Assembly: GCF_030445035.2 (NCBI RefSeq) | Contig: NC_080676.1 | Coordinates: forward strand, 13,988,940 to 14,052,939 | From: Dasypus novemcinctus | Taxonomy: Eukaryota; Chordata; Mammalia; Cingulata; Dasypodidae | Length of the DNA: 64,000 nt | Direction of reading: 5' to 3' | Shown here: in pieces, positions 36,691 through 48,478 of the stretch | How the letters are laid out: every line of letters starts with the position of its first letter | How positions within the stretch are numbered: position 1 is the first letter of the stretch | Translations under genes and position numbers: made by a program | The notes under the pieces: model-generated | Told to the model about the DNA's origin: nothing | The model's database searches: none | The model's input: the letters and a program-made list of their open reading frames with translations, nothing else

Positions 36691-38100
36691 ATTAGAAAAC
36701 TTTTAATAAGAAGTATCCTTTAGAGTAGAAAAGAGGCAAAATAAGAAATGAACTGTGCTGTCCTAAAATCAATAAGATATATACTGAAAATTGTCTTTAA
36801 ATTACTACAATAATGTTTTTTAAAAAAGTATTAATAAAGGTTATCTTAAAAGTGAATTGTGGCAAAATTATGCTTAAAAAGTCAAAAGCAGTTCAAATAT
36901 TTGCAAATAAGACTACTATTAAACAATACTATAGTATATTAGATTAAAGAGAAAATTTAAAAATATTCTCAATTTAAGATATAATCAATAATCTTTTGAA
37001 AATTCAGGTTCTTTTCACTGAAATGGGAGAAGTTGTCATTGAGCTTAAGCATTTTAAAAATTTTTATGAAAAAAACTGAAAAGGGAATAGTCAAACCTAC
37101 TTTCAATTAAAAAAAATAAAAATAGAATCAGGAAATGATCTTGCAATTTTATCTGTCTCCTCAATAAATATCAGATATTGAAATCACTTTGGGACTTAAC
37201 AATACTTTTCCTCAAATATTTGTTTTATATTATTTGAAACCAGAACCTTGGCTGGGATCTATATGCTACTTTTTAATTGATCTAAGTAAGAAAATGCCTA
37301 AGTAATGATTTTCTTTTGTTGGTTTGTTTTCTTTAATGAAGAACAAAATGTAATTAAATTCATACTGTCATACCTATTTATCTTCCAATTTTATGTGAGA
37401 ACATTTTTCCTAATTTCTTGTCATAAAGTAGTTTTCTGCCCCATGTTACAATTTCAATGAAGTCATTTTGCTGTTTCAGGCAAGCATATTTGAATTAATT
37501 TGAATTTATTAATAACCCATATGTAATTTAATTTTAGTTTAAATAGGTTATGATTGGGTCAAGGTCATAGCTCTAACCCCTGTGTGGGGCAGTTAATTTC
37601 GGCAGTTATCCAGTATCATATCAAAATATGTTCTGTAATATGCTCTGTGCAACAGCAGACAGGAAATTGAAACTAAAAACCTCCTCTTTTACCATTCATC
37701 GTATATCAGATAGGCAAATAATTTAAAAGAACAAAACTGACCTAGATAGCATAATGAAATTTTGATTGTCGTAAATTTCACTTGGAAACATGACATGTTA
37801 AATTTTTTAAAGTAACGTCTCAATAGGTATTAATATTAAAATTTCTTATTTTTCAGCAATTTCACCTTGGGAGTCTAAACTATAGAAATAGCCATTTTAA
37901 AGTGAATGTATTTAAATAAATGGATGTCCTAATAGAGATAAGCAGGGAACAGAATAATACCATTTTAAAAATAAAGATACACCAACCATCACAACTAACA
38001 ACAACAACAAAACAAATCCTCAGTGGAGTAAACCATGGCAAGATACACATCAATCAGTTAACATTGGTTTCATAAGGTATTAGTTGGAAAGAGGGGTGAG
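36691..38100. other. Single-copy AT-rich sequence
   Basis: No gene seen. The block 37540-37620 contains TCAAGGTCA, a perfect monomeric nuclear-receptor (NR5A/ERR-type) site, in a locally less AT-rich context. Confidence 0.42.
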
Positions 38101-38104
38101 GAGA

Positions 38105-38335
38105 ATTAACTTTTGTTATTCATTCAGTTTATAAACAAATGTCTAATACACCTACAGATAAGATAAGCCAAACTACTGCCAATATGAAATTTACATTCTA
38201 GTAGAAGAGACAGATGTTAAATAAACAAATATGAAGCATATAATACAGTTACACAATTAATACTTTGAAGTAAATAAGCATTATATGGAGATAACAAGCA
38301 AGGGGGCATGTTAATTTAGATGGAATGGTTCTGAA
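38105..38335 (+). repeat. Old L1M 3'UTR-like fragment
   Basis: 'TTATTCATTCAGTTTATAAACAAATGTCTAATACACC' then 'TTTACATTCTAGTAGAAGAGACAGATGTTAAATAAACAAAT' follow the L1ME/HAL1 3' region. Tentative family. Confidence 0.45.
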
Positions 38336-39145
38336 AATACATTAGAGAAGAGACTAAATGAACTGACTCACGTACAGTTTAGTTACACATGTATTTTATT
38401 GTAATTTTAAATTGATCATTTGAATAAAGACAAATTAGACAAAGGATACTAAGAGTCCAACTCAGCCAGCTAAATGGAAAGCAAAGAGGGCTAAGAACAC
38501 AATAATAGACAAATTAGGGCAAATCCATCTCAATTGTTAGAAAGAGTGTTAGGTAAATTAAAGGGTTCCAAATACTGTTTTCTTGCCTTTGTTTGCTTTT
38601 AGGGCTTAGGCTTGTCTTTTATTTGAAAATGAACTTTCTATTCTGTCTCGCACATAGAAGTTTCTTTCATAATTTCTAGGACTCTTTCATACATTTTAGA
38701 ACTCTCTGGAGTGCATCAAAGTAAACTTCATCTAATCAAATTCCTGTACATGTATGACCTGGCAATATTTGTGTTATTCTGACCATCTGAAACATGACTA
38801 GACTTAGTATACCTCATCTGGAGGAAAGGGCATGGGCTTACTTTACACTACTCTCCAAAAATAAGATTTTCTGAATTAATTGAAAAATGTATCTTTAAAC
38901 TTCATTCATGTTGGCAAAAGCTGTTACAACATTTGAAGGTTTTCCTAAATCTTCAGTATGAATATGTGTAGGAGGTAGCTTAAAGGTACTTCCTTGTAAA
39001 TATTTTGAAATAAAACCTCTTTCTCTAGCAGCAGGCAAACCTCTTGGAACAGGATTGTTATATTCAGTAGAACAGACTTTTAGCAAGTCCAGTATTCTTG
39101 GGACTTGCACACTATATAAGTATGTTCTAAGAGTTAATTCAGGTA
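38336..39145. other. Single-copy sequence
   Basis: No gene or recognised repeat. Confidence 0.4.
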
Positions 39146-39149
39146 AACT

Positions 39150-39885
39150 GATGTGGGTCCAGTGATAGGGACTCTGCCTACCTTATGCGAGGACAAGGGT
39201 TCAATCCCTGGGGCCTCCTGGTGGAAAAGAAGAAAAAGCATGCCTGTATGGCAAGCCTGTGCCTGCATGACAAGTTGTGTGCCCATGTAGTGAGCCAAGT
39301 GCCTGTGTGGCAAGCCAAGTGCCTGCATGGGTGCCCCCGGGGTGAGCTGAGTGCCCATGTGGGGAGCTGAGTGCCCACATGAACGCCCATGTGGTGAGCC
39401 AGGTGCCTGTGCAGCGAGCCAAGTACCCACATGGTAAACCAAGTGCCTACGTAGTGAGTCAAGTGCCTGCACGGTGAGCCGAGTGCCCACACAAGTGCCC
39501 GTGTGGTGAGCCAATGCCCACACAGCAAGCCAGTGCCCATGTGGTGAATCAAGTTTATGCACAGCAGGCTGAGTGCCCGCATGGTGACCCAGTGTCCACT
39601 CAAGTGAGTCAAGTAGCAAGACGATGCGACAAGGGAGACAAAGGGGAGAGTCATGGTGAAGTGCAGCAGAGACCAGGAACTGAAGTGGCACAGATGACAG
39701 GGAACCTCTGTCCACATCAGGGGTCCCCAGGATCGAACCCCAGTGAATCCTAGAAGAGAACGATAAGAAGAGAAGACAAAAAAGAGAAATAGATAAAGAA
39801 GATCACACAGCGAATGGACACAAACAGCAAAAACAGCAGAATGGGAAGGGGCAGGAATAAAAAGAGTGAATCAATTTCAGTGGAT
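39150..39885 (+). mobile_element. Dimeric tRNA SINE carrying an internal minisatellite
   Basis: The first tRNA-like head (39150-39220) shows a GTGGGTCCAGTGATAGGGAC A-box region and a GGGTTCAATCCC B box. A 20-bp-period minisatellite follows (39240-39612). Then comes a second tRNA-like part (about 39690-39755, B box GGATCGAACCCC) and an A/GA-rich 3' body (GAGAAGAGAAGACAAAAA..., ACACAGCGAATGGACACAAACAGC). The second part and body match the dimeric SINE at 48.5 kb, which has no minisatellite expansion. Flanks may carry an imperfect TSD (GAGTTAATTCAG / GAGTGAATCAATTTCAG). Confidence 0.85.
39240..39612. repeat. 20-bp-period minisatellite (VNTR) inside SINE
   Basis: About nineteen degenerate units follow the pattern GTGCCCACATGGTGAGCCAA, with some half units of 12 bases. 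Lacking stop codons, it leaves long open frames on the minus strand that should not be read as genes. Confidence 0.92.
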
Positions 39886-39887
39886 AT

Positions 39888-40270
39888 AAACTTATTGTGG
39901 GTAGGAGCATTTGATCATGTTACTTCAGTAAGGCTTGGCCCAGGATAGGTCTTAATCCTCTTACTGGTGTCCTTTATAAATGGGGTGAATATGGAGAGAG
40001 GAGAGAGAAAGCCACGAGTAAGAAGTTGAAGCAGTGACACCCAGAGAGGAGGGAGAGGTCATGCCACCATTTGACTTCCCCTGTGAGAAAGGAGTCCAGC
40101 AGGGCAGGCAACTGGTCTTTTGGGAGAAAGCATTGCCTGCACCTGATGATGTCATGATTTGGACATTTTTTATGACCTCAGGACTATAAGCATATAAACT
40201 AATAAATTCCTATTTTTAAAAGACAATCTCTTTCTGGTATGTTGCATTTTGACACCCTAATAGACTAAAG
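39888..40270 (+). repeat. MaLR/ERVL-type LTR
   Basis: 'GTTACTTCAGTAAGGCTTGGCCCAGGATAGGTCTTAATCC', 'ACTGGTGTCCTTTATAAATGGGGTG' (TATA-like), 'GAGAGAGAAAGCCACGAG', then 'CCTCAGGACTATAAGCATATAAACTAATAAATTCCTATTT' with the AATAAA signal, and an ending of 'GGTATGTTGCATTTTGACACCCTAATAGACTAAA'. Same group as the LTRs at 26.2, 26.9 and 54.3 kb. Confidence 0.66.
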
Positions 40271-40669
40271 CAAGTGCTAATGTAATAAATTATTTATTAC
40301 TATGTAAGTATTTTATTAGATGTTTTACTAGATTAAATGTCATTATTTTACTCAGTACACATTTATTAAAAACATTAGAATACTCTTTTTAGAATTCTCT
40401 AGATCTTATGTGTTGCTTGAAGTAAATAGACTGGAAAAGAGAAGCCAAACAAATAAAACTTAAAACTCTTTAAATCACACTTTTTCATATTTAAGTTACA
40501 GTTTTCTACTCTAAGATACAATAGAAAATAAGATTCCATTGTATCGTATAACTAAAATTGTATACTACATTTATAATCACTGAATTTGAAAGTATACAGT
40601 TTGTGATACCTTGCCAATAATATCTGATTATCTTATTTATTTAAAACAGTGTTCAGAACAAAATAGAAT
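40271..40669. other. Single-copy AT-rich sequence
   Basis: Target region left of the large L1. Nothing recognised. Confidence 0.35.
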
Positions 40670-40999
40670 TCCAGGAAGATGGCCTCAGTGTAGGCAGTCA
40701 GGGCGCAACTCTCTCACAAAAACAATGGCTAAAGGGCCAAAAGCTGTCTGAGGGACCTGCTTTGGAGGTCAGCAGACCAGGACAGTGCTGCACAAACCCC
40801 AAGAGGGCAAGGGACAGAGACATGAAGAACACAAAACAACAAACAACAGAACACAGGAAGGCAGAGATTGAAAGAAACACCACCATGGAAGGTAGGCGAC
40901 AATCACCATCTGCTGGCTGGTCTGTAAATTAAATAGAGAAAATTCCTTATAAGAGTCTCTTAACTCAAAATCCTAGGCGAAAATATGTGCCCAAATAAT

Positions 41000-41890
41000 G
41001 AGGCCTAGGCCTGATGTTGATAAGCTGAACAATTTTAAAGACTTAGAATACATTGAACCAAATATCAAAGAAGAGTTGTGCAAAAAAAATAGGCAAGAGG
41101 GAAAAACTGGCCATCAAAGTAAACTCACCATCATTTTCAGGTGCCAAGACATCAGCAAAATGTTGCAAGTCATACTAGGAAACAGGAAGAGATGGGCAGT
41201 CATAGCAACAAGCCAAACAGCCTGAAGAGATACAAAATTTAAGACACTTAATCAATGATAATCACACACAATTCCTAAATCAATTCAAATAATAGAAAAA
41301 ATATGACTGAAGAGCTAAAGGATATTAAGAAGACAACAAGTGAGCATAAAGAACAACTTGAAAGACTGCAAAGAAAAAACAGAGTTTATGGGAATGAAAG
41401 ACACAATGGATGAGATTAAAATTACAGTAGAGGCACATAGAGTGGATGTTAATTGCTCAAAGACAGAATTAGTGATTTTGAAGACAGAACATCTGAAATG
41501 GAAAAGACAGGGGGAGAGAAAGAAGAGAATGGAAAAAATGAAACAGAGTCTCGGAATTGAAGAACAATACAAATTGCACAAACATGTATTATTGGTGTCC
41601 CAGGAAAGAAAAGAATGGAAAAGGAGAAGAAGGAATTTTGAGGAAATAATGACCAAAAATTTTCCAACTCTTATGAAAGACATAAATATCAATATACAAG
41701 GACAATGCATTCCAACAGAATAAATTTCAATAGGCATATCCCAACAAATCTACTATTCAGAAAGACAAATAGAGAAAGCAGTAAGAGAAAGGAAAAACCT
41801 CACACACAAGGGAAACTCAATAAGATTAAGTGCCAACCTTGCAACAGAAATGAAGATTGTATAAGAAGGGTAAATTACGGGGTAAAAAAA
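41000..41890 (+). pseudogene. L1 ORF1 pseudogene
   Basis: ORF1p is the L1 RNA-binding chaperone. A lysine/glutamate-rich coiled-coil segment is visible (MKDTMDEIKITVEAHRVDVN near 41395, and a KRQGERKKRMEKMKQ stretch near 41505-41550). It is followed by a region equivalent to the end of the RRM (LMKDININIQ, about 41670-41700) and broken CTD text up to 41850 (GKLNKIK). Stops at several points and frame changes near 41500 and 41720 split it. The last part of the CTD appears to be missing before the ORF2 start near 41945. Confidence 0.68.
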
Positions 41891-41944
41891 AATTGACAGT
41901 GGTAAAATATGAGAACAGAAATTCAAAGGACAAAATGGATGAAA

Positions 41945-42184
41945 TAAATAATGCCTTTATAATAATAACATTGAACATAAATGGCTTGAACTCCCCAATC
42001 AAAAGACACAGACTGATAGCCTAGATTTTTTTTAAAAAGCCATCAATATGCTGTCAACAAGACATTCATTTTATACATAAGGAAGCAAACAGGCTAAAAG
42101 AGAAAGAATGGAAAAAGATACTCCATAAAAATAATAACTAAAAAAAGAGCTGGACTAGTGCTATCAATGTTAGACAAATAGATT
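41945..42184 (+). pseudogene. L1 ORF2 part 1 (endonuclease N-terminus)
   Basis: This encodes the start of the apurinic-like endonuclease. The motif ITLNINGLNSPIKRHRL is readable near 41964-42015, although the catalytic asparagine region is followed by a stop. The segment ends at the insertion point of the antisense SINE, where AAATAGATT is one copy of its TSD. Confidence 0.75.
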
Positions 42185-42577
42185 GTTTTTAAGATTTTAT
42201 TTATTTATTTAATTTATTTATTTCCCTTCCCTTGTTGTTTTTGCATTCACTATCTGCTCTCTGTGTCCATTTGCCATGTGCTCTCTGTGTCAACTTGTCT
42301 TCTCTTAAGGAAGCACTAGGAACTGAATTTGGGACCACCTATGTGGGAGAGAGACATTTAATCAGTTGAGTCACCTCAGCTCCCCACTTTGTTGTGTCTC
42401 TCATGGTCTTCCTCTATGTCTCTTTGTTGCATCATCTTATTGTGTCAGCTTGCCATGCCTGCCCATCATGCCATCTCGCTGGCTTCTTCATTTTCTCCTG
42501 GAAGCTCAAGGAACTGAACCCAGGATCTCCCATGTGTTAGGTGGGAGCTCAATCGCTTCAGCTACATCCAATTTCCC
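42185..42577 (-). mobile_element. Antisense dimeric tRNA SINE in L1 ORF2
   Basis: Two tRNA-like parts are visible in reverse. One has a B-box complement near 42315-42340 (GAACTGAATTTGGGACC) and the other is at 42508-42560 (GAACTGAACCCAGGATC, CTCAATCGCTTCAGCTACATCC). The T-rich tail is on the left. The duplication AAATAGATT / AAAGTAGATT flanks it at 42176-42184 and 42578-42587. The one-base difference is a deletion in the left copy. It belongs to the dimeric group seen at 48.5 and 39.2 kb. Confidence 0.85.
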
Positions 42578-42587
42578 AAAGTAGATT

Positions 42588-43568
42588 TTAAATGTGAAAC
42601 TGTTATAAGGGATGAAGAAGGTAATTATATATTAATAAAAAGGGAAATTCACCAATAAGAAATAAGTATACTAAATATTTACGCCCATAAGTTAAGAGCC
42701 CCACGATACATGAACCATGCACCAGCCAAACTGAAAAGAGAAATAGATGCTCTGTAATAATAGTTGAAGATTTCAGTACATCACTCTCGCGATTAGATAG
42801 AAAATCTGGCAGAGGATAAATACAGAAACAGGGACTTTGAATAATACGATAAATGAACTAGACCTAACAGACATCTATAGAGCATTGCACCCCAAAACAG
42901 AACGATATACATACTTTACAAGTGCTCGTGGATTCTTCTCCAGGATAGACCATATGTTGGGTCACAATACAAGACTCAATAAATTTTAACAAGATTGCAA
43001 TTAAACAAAACACTTTTTCTGATCACAACAGAATGAAGTGGAAATCAATAATGGATGGAAAAAGGGAAAATTCATAAATATATGAAGGTTAAACAACACA
43101 CTCAAATAATCAGTGGGGCAAAGATAAATTGCAAGAGAATTCAGCAAACATCTTGAGACAAATTAAAATGAATGTACAACAAATCAAGGCCTATGGGACA
43201 CCACAATGGCAATGATGAGAGGGAAATTTATAACCCTTCATGCTTAAATTAAAAAAAGAGAAAAAGAGCTAAAATTGGAGATCTAACTGCAAACTTGGAG
43301 GAAATAGATAAAAGAACATCAAACTAATCTAAAATCAAGCTGAAGGAAAGAAATAGTAAAGATCAGAGAAGAAGTAAATGAAATTGAGAAAAAAAATACA
43401 GAGAATGAAAAAAGCAAAAGTTGGTTCTTTTATAAGACAGACAAAATTGACTAACCCCAAGCTAGAATGACAAAGAAAAAAAGAGAGAAGATGCAAACAA
43501 AATCAGAAATGAGATAGGGGACATTACCACTGATCCCACAGAAATAAGAGATTAAAAAAGAATAGTAT
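42588..43568 (+). pseudogene. L1 ORF2 part 2 (endonuclease to RT linker)
   Basis: Landmarks of ORF2 continue in order after the SINE: 'AAGTAGATTTTAAATGTGAAACTG', the 'TTCTCCAGGATAGACCATATGTTGGGTCACAA' region near 42935, and the basic 'GAAAAAAAAAATACAGAG' area before the RT near 43390. Several stops are present, and no single frame spans the piece. Confidence 0.78.
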
Positions 43569-44010
43569 ATGGGAAGCAGATTTGGCTCAATGGATAGAGC
43601 ATCCATCTACCACAGGGGAGGTCCAGAGTACAAACACAGGGCCTCCTGACCCGTGTGATAAGCTGACCCACATGCAGTGCTGATACACACAAGGAGTGCC
43701 GTGCCACACTGGGTTGTCACCCACATAGGGGAGCCCCACGCACAAGGAGTGCACCCCGTAAGGAGAGCCACTCAGTGCAAAAAAATCACAGCTTGCCCAG
43801 GAGTAATGCCACACACATGGAGAGATGACGCAGCAAGATGATGCAACAACAGCAAAAAAGATACAGATTCCCAATGCCACTGACAAGAATATAAGTGGAC
43901 ACAGAAGAACACACAGCAAATGGACACAGAGAGCAGACAACTTGGGAAGGGGGGCTGTGGGGAAAGGGCAGAGAAATGAATAAATAAATCTTTAGGAAAA
44001 AAATTTTAAA
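43569..44010 (+). mobile_element. tRNA-derived SINE (DAS-SINE type) in L1 ORF2
   Basis: The head at about 43569-43640 has an A box in TTTGGCTCAATGGATAGAGC and a B-box-like GGTCCAGAGTACAAAC. The body is the reverse of the 8.1- and 25.8-kb copies. It ends in AATAAATAAATC plus an A-rich tail. Near-identical text, TTAAAAAAGAATAGTAT on the left (43552-43568) and AAAAAAAGATAGTAT on the right (about 43998-44012), forms the TSD. Confidence 0.9.
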
Positions 44011-44011
44011 A

Positions 44012-45222
44012 AAAGATAGTATGAACTAGTGTATGCTGAAAACTAGACAATGTAGAGGCGATAGACAAATTCCTGGAAACACACAAACCATGTACATTGA
44101 TCCTAGAAGAAATAAAAGACCTCAACAAACAAATCACAAGGGAAGACAGAGACATTCATCAAAAACCTCCCAAAGATGAAAGCCCAGTACTAGATGGCTT
44201 CACAGGTGTATTCTACCTATCATTCAAAGATGATTTAAAATACAAACCATGCTCAAGCTCTTCCAAAATATTGAACAAGAAAGAACTCTACCAAATTCAT
44301 TCTATGAAGACAACATTGCCTTAATGACAAAACCAAATAAACATACTATGAATAAGGAAAATTACAGACCAATATTCCTAGTGAATACAATTGCAAACAT
44401 CTCCAACAAAATACTTGCAAACAGAATTCAAAAGTACATTAAAATAATTATGCACCATGATGAAGTGGGTTTTATCCCAGGCATGTATGGGTGGTTCAAC
44501 AGATTCAGCACAAGAAAATCAATTAGTATAATAAATTTCATTGATAAATTGAAGAAGAAAAACCACATGATCTTCTTAATTGATGCATAAAATGCATTTG
44601 ACAACATACAGTAACACTTCTTGATAAAAAACAGTCCAAAAAATAGGAAGAGAAGGCAGTTTTATTAATACAGTAAAGTGTATATATGAAAAACCTACAG
44701 TGAGCATTGTATTCAATGGTGAAAGACTGAAGGGTTTCCCATAGAGATGAGGAAAAAATACAAGGATGTCCACTGTCACAACTGTTATTCAATATTGTTC
44801 TAGTTAGAGCATTTAGGCTAGATAAAGAAATAAAAGGCAAAAGAATAGGAAAGGAAGAAATAAAGCTTTTGTTATTTGCTGGTAATATGATCCTGTATCT
44901 AGAAAATCCCGTAAAATCCACAACAAGGCCATTAGAACTAATAGACAAGTTCAGCAAATTGGCAGGATATAATATTAATACGCAAAAATAAATAATATTT
45001 CTAAATGCCTATGATGTGCAATTTGAGGAGGAAATCAGAAAAAAAATTCCATTTATCATAGTGAATAAAGAATCAAATATTAGAAATAAACTTAACCAAG
45101 GGCAAAGAGAACTTACATTCAAAAAACTACAAAACATTATTAAAAGAAACTGAAGAGGACTTAAATAAATGGAAGGAAATTCTGTGTTCATGGATTGGAA
45201 GATTAAATATGGTTAAGATGTC
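44012..45222 (+). pseudogene. L1 ORF2 part 3 (reverse transcriptase)
   Basis: The RT domain is recognisable. 'AAGCCCAGTACTAGATGGCTTCACAGG' is the entry region. Motif A reads FLIDA followed by a stop and NAFDNIQ (44567-44607). The 'YADD-equivalent' motif C at 44875-44886 reads FAGN instead of the F-A-D-D expected for L1, so both catalytic aspartates of that motif are lost. A conserved 'CTTGGATTAACC'-like thumb region follows near 45090. The piece ends at the LTR inserted after ATGTC (45218-45222). Confidence 0.82.
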
Positions 45223-45783
45223 TGTAGCAGTTTGATATTGTTTATGAATTCCAAAAATAGATATTGGATTATGTTTGAGAACTGGTCTGTTCCTCTGGGC
45301 ATGACAGACTTATTGATTCAGAGGTTTCACTTTTACTTGATTAAATTATGATTAAGGCCACATCAGTAAAATGCTGAGTCCCTGCTTACTTGGTGGGCGG
45401 GGACTCACAGAGAAAACTACATAGGAGAGGCCCAGGAAGAGAGACCAGCCACTTGCCTGATAGTTTATAGTTGACTTGTGGAGAGAGCAGAGCAGTGGAG
45501 GCTAGAGAGAAATAAGCCCCACGAGAGAGAAGAGACTTATCCCAGCCTGCAGCTGAGATTGGAAGAAGGTGGGACCATGGAGCCTTAAGGGGAAGAGGAA
45601 GAATGAATCCTTGCAGACGTTGGCAGCCATCTTGCTCCAACATGTGGCAACAGACTTTGGTGAGAGAAGTAATTTATGCTTTACAGCCTGGTAACTCTAA
45701 GCTTCTATCCCAAATAAATACACTTTATAAAAACCAAAGATTTCTGGTATTTTACATCAGCACGCCTTTGACTGAATAATACA
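45223..45783 (+). mobile_element. Solo LTR (ERVL/MaLR type) with 5-bp TSD
   Basis: The 561-bp insert begins TGTAGCAGTTTGATATTG and ends AATAATACA, so it has TG...CA ends. It is flanked by the 5-bp duplication ATGTC at 45218-45222 and 45784-45788 inside L1 ORF2. An AATAAA signal is at 45713-45718. A 5-bp TSD is the ERVL/MaLR pattern. No internal retroviral sequence is present, so it is a recombined solo LTR. Confidence 0.9.
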
Positions 45784-45788
45784 ATGTC

Positions 45789-47130
45789 AATTTTACCCAA
45801 ACTGATTACAGATCCAATGCAATCCCAATAAAATTCCGAACAACCTTTTTTGCAGAAATGGAAAGGCCAATTATCAAATTCGTTTGGAAAGGTGAAAGGT
45901 TCCAAAGAGTGAAAAATATCTTTAAAAGGAAGAAAAAAATTGGAGGATTGTCACTTCCTGACATTGAAGCATTTTACTTAGCTACAGTGGTAAAAAAAAA
46001 AAAAAAAAGCCTGGTATATAAAGATAGATTGACTAGTGGAACCGAATCTAGAACTCAGAAATAGACTCTTACATCTCCAGTCAAGTGACTTTTGACAAGG
46101 CTGTAAGTCCTCCTAGCTGGGCCAGAATAGTTTACTTAACAAATGGTGCTGGGAGAACTGAATATCCATATCCAAAAGAAAGTAAGAGGATCCCTATCTC
46201 ATACAGTATACAAAAAACTAATTCAAAATGGATCAAAGACCTAAAAATAAAAGCTACAACCATAAAGCTCCTAGAAGAAAATGTAGAAAAACATTTTCAA
46301 GATCTTGTGGTAGGTGGGAGTTTCTTAAAACATACACCCAAAAGCATTGGCAACAAAGGAAAAAATAGATATATAGGACTACATCAAAATTAAACACTTT
46401 TGCATCTCAAAGGTCTTTGTCAAAAGGATGAAAAGGCAGTTGACTCAAAAAATATTTGGCAATCACATATCCATAAGATTTTAATGTCTATTATATATAA
46501 AGATATCATACAACTCAACAATAAAAGGAGAAACTACCCAATTAAAAAATGGGCAAAAGACCTGAAAAGACAATGATCCATAGAAGAAATTCAAATGGCA
46601 AAACAGCTCATGAAAAAATGTTCAACATCAACATTTGTGATTAGGGAAATGCAAATTAAACTACAATGAAATACCATTTCATACTTATTAGGCTGGTCAC
46701 TATGAAGAAGTCAGAAATCTACAAGTGTTGGAGAGGATGAGGAGAGATAGGAATGTTTATGCACCGAGAATGTGCAGTGGTACAGCCACTGTGGAGGACT
46801 GTTTGGCAGGTCCTAAGGAATTTGAATATAGACTTGCCATGTAACCTGGCAGTACCATTACTAGATATATGCCCAGACGAACAGAGAGCATTGACATGAA
46901 CAGACATCTGCTCACCAATGTTCATAGTGCCATTATTCCTGATTGCTAAAAGTTGGAAATAACCCAGGTTTCCATCAGCTGATGAATGGATAACAAATTG
47001 TGGTGTATACACACAATGGAATATTATGCATCAGTAAGAAGAAATGAAGTTGTGAAGCATATGAGAACATTGATCAACCTGAGAATTATGTTGAGTGAAG
47101 AAAGCCAGACACAAAAGGACAAATATTGTA
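45789..47130 (+). pseudogene. L1 ORF2 part 4 (C-terminal third)
   Basis: Sequence resumes with 'CAATTTTACCCAAACTGATTACAGATCC', then the 'GAAAGGCCAATTATCAAATTCGTTTGGAAAGG' region, 'GGAGGATTGTCACTTCCTGACATTGAAG' and finally 'ACACAATGGAATATTATGCATCAGTAAGAAG' and 'GAGTGAAGAAAGCCAGACACAAAAGG' near 47010-47120. An A16 tract at 45992-46007 shifts the frame. It has no intact frame over its length. Confidence 0.85.
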
Positions 47131-47708
47131 TGATTTTACTATTATGAACTAAATATATTGTGTAAACTCATAGAGTTAAAAATTAGCATACGGGTCACCA
47201 GAAAATAGAAGGAGGTTAGAGACTTGAAAGCTGAGGGTTAATCTGTACAGAATTGTTAAAAAGGTTGTTTGTAAATCTTTGGAAATGAAAAGAAATGGTG
47301 AAAGCACATCATTGTGTTTGTAACTAACAGAGTTATTATATTTGTATGACAGGGTTGAAAGGATAAGTCTAAGGTTATGTGTATTACTAGAAGGAAACAT
47401 AGTGAAACCTCATGTAAAATACTAATATGGGTGTTATTGCATATGTAAGAGTGTTTTTACAAAATATAAATACAAATACACTAGAGAGATAAACTGAATA
47501 GCAACTGTGTATGACAAGGGAAGCATAGAGAGATTGAGGTGATTTTTTGTTGTTTGTTTATTATTATTATTATTGGGATAAAGAAAATGCTCTAATAATG
47601 ATTGAAGTGATGAATGCACACCTATGCAATTATACCAAATACCATTGTACACTTTGGATAGATTTATGCTTATTAATATGTGCAAATAAAATTGATTTGT
47701 TAGAAAAA
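47131..47708 (+). other. 3'UTR of the large L1 (family A)
   Basis: Contains a GA-rich start, an ATT microsatellite at 47560-47574, the family-A signature 'CTCTAATAATGATTGAAGTGATGAATGCAC' and a final TAAAATTGATTTG before a short A tail. Confidence 0.75.
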
Positions 47709-48464
47709 CATAAATTTTATAATTTTATTCCTTGTTAATAAGCTTTTACAAAATTAGAAGATCACCACTATGCATTTTTTACTTCTTCTTCTTCTTTTTT
47801 TTTCTTATTTTGGTAAGAAAGACTTGTTTTTATTTTTTATTTTAAAAGGAAGAAATGTCTCTTTTTAGCATTTTAAGCCTTAGGTCTTACATTTATCCAG
47901 AGCCAGTGGAAATGCCTGAATGCCAATGGAGGCTGAACAGACTTGCCTTAGATGAATACATTTGGCACAAATAAAAAGATCATTGTAATTAGTTATGAAC
48001 TTAGCTTTTTTTTATGATGTTAAAATAAAAGTAGATTGGTTCACTAGGAAGGCTGGCCAGAGAAAATTGTGATTTCTCTGTTTTGGGGAAGGAAGCAAAT
48101 ACTAAAATAGGCACTAGGTGGAAATACATGTATCTGGAGACTGTGGTGATACTTCTAAATGATAAAGATTGATTGTGGCTTTGACAATTGATATATGAGA
48201 AAAAAGAAAGTAAAATCAATGTGACCCAATATACATGACTTTCTATTATTTGTATGATGTTATCAATGACTGAGATAAAGTGAAATAAAATATAATATGA
48301 ATGGTAACCACAACCTACATGTGGCAGTAGAATAAATCATATATTTCATTGATTTAAAGTTGCTGGTCAGGTCAGTGGTAATCTTTATACTTCCTCTAAA
48401 ATCATTTTTAGTTTTATTACCTGGAGGAAAGAAAAATAATGTAATAAGGGAGATATGTTTTTCC
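47709..48464. other. Single-copy AT-rich sequence
   Basis: Nothing recognised. Confidence 0.4.
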
Positions 48465-48478
48465 AAAGTACCCAAGGA

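Larger units (their letters stand above)
40670..47708 (+). mobile_element. Near-full-length decayed L1 with three later insertions
   Basis: The 5' terminus CCAGGAAGATGGCCTCAGTG is at 40670 and the family-A 3' end 'TGCAAATAAAATTGATTTGTTAGAAAAA' is at 47708. In order it holds a short 5'UTR, ORF1 (about 41000-41890), ORF2 (about 41945-47130) and a ~0.55-kb 3'UTR. It was later hit by a SINE at 42185-42577, a SINE at 43569-44010 and a solo LTR at 45223-45783, all with TSDs. Stops and shifts throughout mean it is dead. Confidence 0.9.

Noticed and set aside
39134-39717. 193- and 179-codon open frames on the minus strand
   Set aside because: They lie over the 20-bp minisatellite of a SINE. Long frames in several registers are expected from a stop-free tandem repeat.
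43569-43640. tRNA-like sequence with A and B boxes
   Set aside because: It is the head of a SINE with TSDs and an A-rich tail, not a tRNA gene. The acceptor stem does not close.
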